Origin: a virus
DNA: 64,000 nucleotides
Reading direction: 5' to 3' (one strand)
Virus record (IMG/VR): IMGVR_UViG_3300032245_001746
Span: 62,001-126,000 of that record
The position numbers and the translations under genes were made by a program. The notes under the pieces are model-generated. The model was given only the letters and a program-made list of their open reading frames with translations, made no database searches and was not told where the DNA came from. Shown here in pieces: positions 55,850-61,671 of this stretch. The stretch's first letter is position 1, and each line of letters begins with the position of its first letter.

Positions 55850-56935
55850 TTATGCATTCATCTCCGCTTTCTGACTTGGGAAGAAAAAATTTGCACCCAA
55901 TGGTAATTCAACTTCAAATTCTTCACCATTAAAAGGTGAAGTTACTTTAATTTTTGTTTGTACTCCAAAAGGTGGATTTGTTACTAAGTTTCTTAAATAA
56001 TTAACATCAATACTTTTTAATTCTTTCAACAAAACAAGTATTTCTCGCGTGTCTGTTAAACCTTCGATGTCATCAATTAATAAAGCTGTTCTGTACAATA
56101 AAGTATCATCTGTTTGTTGAGATGTTGTAAACTGAGACTTTCTTTCTTTATATTCAACTATTTTTTGTTCATCTTCGCCATTTTCAAGATGATATTTAAA
56201 ATGAAAACCACAAGATGGTAGTGTTCCATAAAGAGAACTTTCATCAAATTCATCTGGACACAAATCAATATCAAGATTCAAATCAATTGTGTAATTAAAT
56301 GTTTTTGATGTAAAAGGACATGTTAAAGTCACTTCATAATCTGGACCGTAAGAAATACCTCTTAAATAAATCAAAATAAAATTTCTATCTTCTAATAATA
56401 ATTTTTCTGAAGAAAATTGTTTACTTTCTTGTATACAATTATCAAAAATCATATTTAAAGCAGTTCCTTTTTTAACAAATCTTTGAGTTGCTAAAATATT
56501 TTGATCTTGACCAAGCATTGGTCTTATATGAATTTTTCCATCTCTTGGTCCGTTCGTTCCATCATAAAACTTACCTTTTGATGGCAACAATATTTCTTCA
56601 AAGATATGATTTTCTTTTTTCAACCCAGCAACAAGTTCTTGTAATTTGGAACTAGAGCTTACAGGTCCTGCAAATCTTTGATCTTTTTTATTTTTTGAAA
56701 TAGGCATGGTTTTTTTATTAGGCATAGGTATAGGTTGCTGAAATTGCACAGCATCTACATATTGATTAGATACATTTGTTCCTTCTTGATAAGATTCATT
56801 AATTGAATTTGCACTAAGTGAAGCTTTTTGTTGTATTTCTTGTAAAAGTTCAGGTGGTACTGCACCTGAAAATTCAACACCACCTATTTCTGATGGATTT
56901 ATTGGTGTTCGTTGTGGTCTATATGCTTCAGACAT
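55850..56935 (-). CDS. 26: gp26-like baseplate hub protein
   Basis: A 361-residue protein. Its first 100 residues are low-complexity and Gln/Asn/Pro-rich. The core starts with EEILLPSKGKFYDGTNG and IHIRPMLGQDQNILATQ, the LPS-x-G-x-x-Y ... I-x-I-R-P pattern of T4-like gp26 baseplate hub subunits. YEVTLTCPFTSKTFNYTIDL and VTSPFNGEEFEVELPLG follow as two similar strands. It is upstream of the gp51-like gene, as in T4. It acts in assembly of the central hub under the tail tube. Confidence 0.72.
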   Translation of the reverse strand: MSEAYRPQRTPINPSEIGGVEFSGAVPPELLQEIQQKASLSANSINESYQEGTNVSNQYVDAVQFQQPIPMPNKKTMPISKNKKDQRFAGPVSSSSKLQELVAGLKKENHIFEEILLPSKGKFYDGTNGPRDGKIHIRPMLGQDQNILATQRFVKKGTALNMIFDNCIQESKQFSSEKLLLEDRNFILIYLRGISYGPDYEVTLTCPFTSKTFNYTIDLNLDIDLCPDEFDESSLYGTLPSCGFHFKYHLENGEDEQKIVEYKERKSQFTTSQQTDDTLLYRTALLIDDIEGLTDTREILVLLKELKSIDVNYLRNLVTNPPFGVQTKIKVTSPFNGEEFEVELPLGANFFFPSQKAEMNA

Positions 56936-56999
56936 TTTTATTCTCCTAGAAAGATTTTGTTCAAAATATAAGAGTATTAACTATATTAAATTTGTCAAA

Positions 57000-57359
57000 A
57001 TGATAAAAATTAATTTTAAAAATGTCGAAGAATTGTTATTGACTAATAATAGTATTAAAAACTCTTTTCCAGAGTTCAAGCCTTATTTTGATCAAATCGA
57101 AAGGTCTAAACATTATTCGTTTATGAAACAATCTGCAATTCAAGCTAAAATAGATCTTGTTAATCATTTGAATGAAAGACATATTCAAATAATTGAAAAT
57201 CATTTAAACCAAAGTGTTGAAATTGTTAAATTTAATAACAATTTTACACAAAATTATTCTTGTAAAATTGATGAATTTGATTTGTCATTAAATTCTAATT
57301 TAGATTTATTCTGTATTTACAGAAATAAAGATGTTTTAAAAGTAACTTTTTTTAAGTGA
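57000..57359 (+). CDS. Hypothetical protein
   Basis: A 119-residue protein starting MIKINFKNVEELLLTNNSIK, with a helical middle (RHIQIIENHLNQSVEIVKF) and a beta-type end (DLSLNSNLDLFCIYRNKD). It is divergent from the baseplate gene cluster across 64 AT-rich bases. No known motif; intact. Confidence 0.6.
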   Translation: MIKINFKNVEELLLTNNSIKNSFPEFKPYFDQIERSKHYSFMKQSAIQAKIDLVNHLNERHIQIIENHLNQSVEIVKFNNNFTQNYSCKIDEFDLSLNSNLDLFCIYRNKDVLKVTFFK

Positions 57360-57368
57360 TATTATATT

Positions 57369-57668
57369 ATGAACATAATTCTTTTTATATTCGCCTGTGT
57401 TGGACTTACATCAATAATTATTGAATCAGTAATGTTATCTAAAGTAAGATTGTTTTTAAAAAATAAACTTTCTAAATTTTGGTATACACCTTTTGAATGC
57501 TATCAATGTATGGGTTTTTGGTCTGGCATAATATGTAGTTTTATATTAACTTTAAATCCATACATGATTTTGTGTTGTGGTTTTGCCGGAAGTTTTTTAT
57601 CTCCTTTGTTTGTAAATATATCTAATTATTTAGAAGCTCAAACATTAATTTCGCTTGAGGAAAAATGA
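57369..57668 (+). CDS. DUF1360-like small membrane protein
   Basis: A 99-residue membrane protein with three hydrophobic segments (IILFIFACVGLTSIIIESVM; FWSGIICSFILTLN; MILCCGFAGSFLSPLFVNI). The motif ECYQCMGFWSGI matches the C-x-x-C-x-G-F-W-x-G signature of DUF1360-type proteins seen in T4-like phages. Membrane location is clear; function unknown. It overlaps the next gene by four bases. Confidence 0.72.
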   Translation: MNIILFIFACVGLTSIIIESVMLSKVRLFLKNKLSKFWYTPFECYQCMGFWSGIICSFILTLNPYMILCCGFAGSFLSPLFVNISNYLEAQTLISLEEK

Positions 57669-57991
57669 TGGAAAAAAATATTGTTTTAGAATTGTTTTGT
57701 TCTAAATGTTTTTGGAAAAGGTATATTAGAGAAAAAAAAGATCTTGAAGATTTGATTGAATATAAACAATCTGAATTACAAAAATCTATAAAAAATAATA
57801 CTAATTTAAAATTAAATAAAAAATTTAAATGCAAAAATTGTGGATTTGTTGTTTCTTTAAAAAAAATACAAGATACACAAAAAGTGCTTTTAGATCAAAA
57901 AGAACTTGAAAAAAGAGTTGCCGAAATAGAAGAATTTAATATTTATATTAATAATTTTGATAAGAAAGATTCAAATGAAGATAGGACTTAA
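57665..57991 (+). CDS. Small protein with two zinc-binding C-x-x-C pairs
   Basis: A 108-residue protein. LFCSKCFWKRYIREKKDLED gives the first Cys pair, and KFKCKNCGFVVSLKKIQ the second about 45 residues later: a zinc ribbon separated by a Lys/Glu-rich helix. The C-terminus is a charged coiled-coil-like helix. It overlaps both neighbours (4 and 17 bases), so it is translated in a coupled series. Nucleic-acid or protein binding is plausible. Confidence 0.65.
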   Translation: MMEKNIVLELFCSKCFWKRYIREKKDLEDLIEYKQSELQKSIKNNTNLKLNKKFKCKNCGFVVSLKKIQDTQKVLLDQKELEKRVAEIEEFNIYINNFDKKDSNEDRT

Positions 57992-58361
57992 AGAAATTAA
58001 AGAAGCTGTTAAAGATGAAAGATTTTTAGAAAGTCTGCCATCTGAATTTAAAGAAGATATCATTAAATATAAAAATAATCCTTCTTGTAATTGCAATACA
58101 GATTTTTATAAAAAAATCTTTTCTAATTGTAAAAAACAATTGAAACAATATTTTCCTCATTTAGAAGTTTCTGAAGATTTAAACATAAATTCTAGAATAG
58201 AACAGTTGAATGATTGGAGTGTGATTAATTGTCATATTAACGATTTAAACAAAGAATTAAAAAAAATTAGACATGGAAAAAAACAAATTGCAATAGCAAG
58301 ATATGAAGATCAAGTTACTGTTGTAATTAATGAAGTAAAATTAAATATTAATAGAATTTAA
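57975..58361 (+). CDS. Conserved-type phage protein
   Basis: A 128-residue protein with MKIGLKEIKEAVKDERFLES at the chosen start; six extra codons upstream are possible. CNCNTDFYKKIFSNCKKQLK provides several Cys residues, and KKIRHGKKQIAIARYEDQVT forms a basic C-terminal part. I recall similar short genes in T4-like phages but not their function. The 3' end overlaps the convergent glycosyltransferase. Confidence 0.6.
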   Translation: MKIGLKEIKEAVKDERFLESLPSEFKEDIIKYKNNPSCNCNTDFYKKIFSNCKKQLKQYFPHLEVSEDLNINSRIEQLNDWSVINCHINDLNKELKKIRHGKKQIAIARYEDQVTVVINEVKLNINRI

Positions 58362-59255
58362 TTTGTTAATCATTTTTTCTGGATATTCTTTGTATTTTGA
58401 TATATCAAGAGGTAAATCATCATTTTTTCTTTTACTTCCGAGCAATATTGCGTTTTCATAAAACGATATTGCTCTAATTTTATCTTTAAGATAATAAAAT
58501 ATATCACCTAATAAACACCAAAATTCTGCCATTAATGGCTTTTTGGATATACATTTCATTATGTTGTTATTTGAAGAATTTACATTTTTAAAATAAAATA
58601 GTTCTATCATTGCAACATAATATCTCATCATTAATGATGAATTTGTTTCTTTTTTAGAAACAAACAAATAATGATTAGCTAATTCATAAAATTTTTTATA
58701 ATTTTTATTTTTTAATTCATTAAATGCTTCATAATATAATGGTTCAACATTAAAAGGTTCTTTATTTTTCCATATATTTAATATTTCTTTAATGTTGTTT
58801 ATTTTTTTAATACCTTTTGATACAATTATACTTTCACAATTTATAGCATTTAAATCCTCAATATATTCAAATATTAAATTTTTAAATTTAATATTTTTAT
58901 TACACCACAACCTTGTTTCGTTCATTATTGTGTTGTTTTGTATTATCTTAAATTTATAAGAACTATCTTTTAAAAATAATTTTTCAATATTATTTTTGAA
59001 TAAATATTCATCTGGCTCTAATGTCATTTTCCATTTTGTGGTATAAGATTTTAATCTTTCATTTCTTAAATCAGAATAATCTGAAATAAATTTAAATTCG
59101 TTAACTTTTAAATTAAAATTTTTACATATTTCAATAGTTTTATCAACACTTCCTGTATCTATTATATCAATAGTAGGATTTAGTGGCAATATTGAATTTA
59201 TACACTTTTCAATTGTATCTTCATTATTGTAAGTTATTATTTGAATCGTTAACAT
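58341..59255 (-). CDS. Family 2 glycosyltransferase with a helical repeat domain
   Basis: A 304-residue protein. The GT2 domain starts MLTIQIITYNNEDTIEKCI, followed by IIDTGSVDKTIEICKNF and ISDYSDLRNERL, the SPBc2-like beta-glycosyltransferase pattern; WKMTLEPDEYLF carries the acidic metal motif. The C-terminal half (about 190-290) is helical and TPR-like (FWCLLGDIFYYLKDKIRAIS, then FYENAILLG). The ATG at 59255 is preferred; a TTG 18 bases upstream lacks support. Its start overlaps the upstream 58-residue gene. Substrate unknown. Confidence 0.8.
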   Translation of the reverse strand: MLTIQIITYNNEDTIEKCINSILPLNPTIDIIDTGSVDKTIEICKNFNLKVNEFKFISDYSDLRNERLKSYTTKWKMTLEPDEYLFKNNIEKLFLKDSSYKFKIIQNNTIMNETRLWCNKNIKFKNLIFEYIEDLNAINCESIIVSKGIKKINNIKEILNIWKNKEPFNVEPLYYEAFNELKNKNYKKFYELANHYLFVSKKETNSSLMMRYYVAMIELFYFKNVNSSNNNIMKCISKKPLMAEFWCLLGDIFYYLKDKIRAISFYENAILLGSKRKNDDLPLDISKYKEYPEKMINKLNSINI

Positions 59256-59400
59256 TTTTAAATTTTGTTTCAATTAAATATTCAAAACCTATAGCATCAT
59301 CTATTCTATTTGTTTTTTTTAAATATTTTAAGTATTCTTCATATCCTTTTTTAATATGAGGTTTCTCTAATATAGTTAGTAATAATTCAGTTTCACTCAT
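59224..59400 (-). CDS. Small hypothetical protein overlapping the glycosyltransferase start
   Basis: A 58-residue protein, MSETELLLTILEKPHIKKGY then EEYLKYLKKTNRIDDAIGFE, ending VNDSNNNLQ. The helical, charged sequence and the 32-base overlap with the downstream glycosyltransferase suggest a coupled pair. It is divergent from the gp55 gene. Family unknown, but composition is protein-like. Confidence 0.6.
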   Translation of the reverse strand: MSETELLLTILEKPHIKKGYEEYLKYLKKTNRIDDAIGFEYLIETKFKNVNDSNNNLQ

Positions 59401-59427
59401 ACACTATCTTAGTAACAAGGAAATTAA

Positions 59428-59952
59428 ATGTCAACAGAGTATCTAAATAATAAATTGTTAGAAACAGCTATTTGTAATTATTTAAAAACAAGACAACAAA
59501 AAATTAAAATGGAACTTATAATGGAAGATCTTGAAGTTTCATTTAAAAAACGAGAAAAAAATAAATTAAAACAAAATTATAATTTAGAAGAATATAGAAA
59601 AATATTTCTTGAATCAAAAATAAATTACGAAATTCAACAATCAAATTTGGCAAACGCCTTTTACACACTTGCAGAACATTTAGCTAGATATGCTAAAGAT
59701 ATTATTACTGATTCTGATGATGCTATTCAAGAAAGTGTACTAACCTGCTTTGAAAAAATCGATAAATTTCATCCAAATAAAGGAAAAGCTTTTTCTTATT
59801 TTACAAGTGTAATGCTTAATAGTTCTAGACAAATGTACAGATCTTATAAAGGTTATAAATTATTGAAAGAAAGATATAAAGACTTTTTAAATTGCAAAAT
59901 AGGAGAAACTATAATTAAAAATGGAAAAGAAATAAATATTTCTGAAGATTAA
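59428..59952 (+). CDS. 55: gp55-like late sigma factor
   Basis: A 174-residue sigma-70-family protein that should direct host RNA polymerase to late promoters (TATAAATA in T4). Region 2-like sequence is clear: LAEHLARYAKDIITDSDDAI, then QESVLTCFEKIDKFHPNKGK and AFSYFTSVMLNSSRQMYR. The AFSYF-x-x-x-x-x-N-x-x-R segment is the hallmark of gp55. The N-terminus is charged and helical. The AAGGA ribosome-binding site is good. Its presence supports late-promoter octamers found elsewhere in the window. Confidence 0.88.
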   Translation: MSTEYLNNKLLETAICNYLKTRQQKIKMELIMEDLEVSFKKREKNKLKQNYNLEEYRKIFLESKINYEIQQSNLANAFYTLAEHLARYAKDIITDSDDAIQESVLTCFEKIDKFHPNKGKAFSYFTSVMLNSSRQMYRSYKGYKLLKERYKDFLNCKIGETIIKNGKEINISED

Positions 59953-59983
59953 TTGCATATAATTAATTATTTAAAGGAGATAC

Positions 59984-60214
59984 ATGTCAAAAAGTCTTAT
60001 AGATGCTATCGATCGACAGGAATTATTGGATAAATTAAATGAAGCTGGATATGGAGATTTAATCGATACTTTGCTTTCAAATGAAAAAAAAGTATATACC
60101 AAAAAAGGTAGATTAAACAAGTCAGGAGCATGCAGATTATTAAAATGTAAAACTAAAGATTTAGAAGAAAAATTAGAAGCATGCAAAGATATACTTAGAC
60201 AGTCACTTGAATAA
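59984..60214 (+). CDS. Small conserved-type protein downstream of gp55
   Basis: A 76-residue protein: MSKSLIDAIDRQELLDKLNE, then AGYGDLIDTLLSNEKKVYTK and KGRLNKSGACRLLKCKTKDL. The VYTK-x-GRLNKSGACR motif is one I associate with a small gene near gp55 in T4-like cyanophages. The Cys-Arg-Leu-Leu segment looks like a helix-turn-helix. It may assist late transcription because it is co-transcribed with gp55 (AAAGGAG site), but this is inference. Confidence 0.65.
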   Translation: MSKSLIDAIDRQELLDKLNEAGYGDLIDTLLSNEKKVYTKKGRLNKSGACRLLKCKTKDLEEKLEACKDILRQSLE

Positions 60215-60215
60215 A

Positions 60216-60725
60216 TTAACATTCATCAGAAAGATATGCTCTGGCATATCTTAATGTAACATCACAACTAACAACTTCACTATTTTCCATATCTAAATCA
60301 CCAAAATCTATTTCTAATGGCCAAACGTTTTCAAATATCCAACGTTCAAGTACAGAACCAATACCATCATATAACTCTAAATAAGCGGTTTTAAAAAAAT
60401 TATTATCAACTGGATATATTGAATTTCCACTACATGGATTATAAAGTTTTTTAAACCATTCTAAAACAGGATGTTTGTTTTTTTTCAAATCATATAAAGT
60501 TAAATTAATTGGTTTCATTTCAACTTTACCTGGTATATAAATAGTTTCATTTAAATGTTCTAAAGATATTTCTTTATATGACATTTTAGGTCTTGATGCC
60601 TTGCTAGGTGGCAACGAATCAACACCAGAAGCACTTATGTTTGGAATCATAAATAACCATCTGTGTTTTTGCTTAATACAAATATCACTTTTTTCTAAAC
60701 CATAACCTAAACCCATATTTGGCAT
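60216..60725 (-). CDS. Tail tube protein paralogue (gp19-like), copy 2
   Basis: A 169-residue gp19-type tail tube protein. Shared with the copy at 61023: the N-terminal MGxG, IPGKVEMKPINLTLYD (copy 1: IPGKTTLDTLTVTYYD), LELYDGIGSVLERWIFENVW and the end VTLRYARAYL. The start at ATG 60725 (MPNMGLGYGLEKSD) is chosen because the longer frame begins with TTG and lacks a ribosome-binding site. Residues SWLASVYN in copy 1 correspond to EWFKKLYN here. It may form a minor or tail-terminator variant of the tube. An IS remnant separates the two copies. Confidence 0.82.
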   Translation of the reverse strand: MPNMGLGYGLEKSDICIKQKHRWLFMIPNISASGVDSLPPSKASRPKMSYKEISLEHLNETIYIPGKVEMKPINLTLYDLKKNKHPVLEWFKKLYNPCSGNSIYPVDNNFFKTAYLELYDGIGSVLERWIFENVWPLEIDFGDLDMENSEVVSCDVTLRYARAYLSDEC

Positions 60726-60782
60726 AATATTATTTCCATAAAATCTAGAAAAATACATAAAAATCAACTATAATAAAGCATT

Positions 60783-60940
60783 AATGAATCAATTAGTTTC
60801 ATAAGAAACAAGACATTAATAATTAATTGTGTTAAAAAAAGTAGTTCCTAATGTTTTTAACAAAGGAATAGAGGGCTTTGTGGTAAATCCAAAAGTAATT
60901 TAAATTTAAATATAATATATTTACATATTTTCTAAAACCA
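60783..60940 (+). mobile_element. Decayed remnant of the IS607-like element
   Basis: 60783-60800 (AATGAATCAATTAGTTTC) matches tnpB at about 29568-29585. 60841-60904 encodes VVPNVFNKGIEGFVVNPKVI, matching the tnpB C-terminus at 29899-29967. 60920-60940 resembles the element's right end (TTTACAT.TTTTCTA.AACCA). The middle of tnpB and all of tnpA are gone. The retained part is where the guide (omega) RNA of TnpB would be encoded. Confidence 0.85.
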
Positions 60941-60967
60941 TAAATTCCTCACTATTTACTTATAATA

Positions 60968-61000
60968 GAAAAAGCCAACAAATTATTTGTTGGCTTTTTC
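60968..61000. terminator. Terminator downstream of the tail tube gene
   Basis: GAAAAAGCCAACAAAT pairs with ATTTGTTGGCTTTTTC; flanking A and T runs make it bidirectional. It ends minus-strand transcription of the tail tube gene and lies next to the IS remnant. Confidence 0.88.
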
Positions 61001-61022
61001 TTTAAATTAATTAATTTAAACT

Positions 61023-61652
61023 TTATGCACCAAAATTGTTACCTACGATACCAGTAGGTAACCCACCACCAGTACCACCAGAAGATGTATCTCCGCAAGA
61101 AGAATAACATCCAAATGGAGTATATTCTGGACATAATGATTTATACTGTAAACCTGTATATCTCAAAGTCAATTCAATAGTAGCTGGATCATTAGAATCA
61201 TTAGCTAATTCTCCAAATTTTACAGATTTTGGCCAACAATTTAATAAAATCCATTGTTCTAAAGGTGTACCTGCCGTGTCATACATAACAATAATACCAG
61301 TACCAGAATAATCACTTGCTTTTGAAGCTATAGGCATTCTAACTGGATCATTAAAGTTGTAAACTGATGCTAACCAAGACCATAATGGTCTTTGATCAAT
61401 ACTAGCAACATCATAGTAAGTTACAGTTAATGTGTCTAAAGTTGTTTTTCCTGGAATAAATGTTTTAGCATTCAAGAAATCAATTTGAGTTTCTTCTGTA
61501 TCCCATGATGGTCTGCTTGCCATCTTAACAAAACTTTCACCTATCTTTGTAGTCCCGTTACCAGAACACAAATTTATCACAGAAAAGGTGTAAGCATATT
61601 GTCTTTTATAAATTAGGTTACCAGAACCTAGTTTTCCTATTCCCATATTCAT
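61023..61652 (-). CDS. 19: Tail tube protein (gp19-like), copy 1
   Basis: A 209-residue tube protein. NLIYKRQYAYTFSVINLCSG, then FIPGKTTLDTLTVTYYDVAS and LEQWILLNCWPKSVKFGELA define the T4 gp19-type fold. The end VELTLRYTG-like segment (TIELTLRYTGLQYKSLCPEY) is also typical. A Cys/Ser/Gly-rich tail (CYSSCGDTSSGGTGGGL) extends beyond the usual end. It directly follows the sheath gene by 19 bases, as in T4 (18 then 19). The start has an AAAGGA site. Confidence 0.9.
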   Translation of the reverse strand: MNMGIGKLGSGNLIYKRQYAYTFSVINLCSGNGTTKIGESFVKMASRPSWDTEETQIDFLNAKTFIPGKTTLDTLTVTYYDVASIDQRPLWSWLASVYNFNDPVRMPIASKASDYSGTGIIVMYDTAGTPLEQWILLNCWPKSVKFGELANDSNDPATIELTLRYTGLQYKSLCPEYTPFGCYSSCGDTSSGGTGGGLPTGIVGNNFGA

Positions 61653-61671
61653 AATTTTATTTTCCTTTTAA

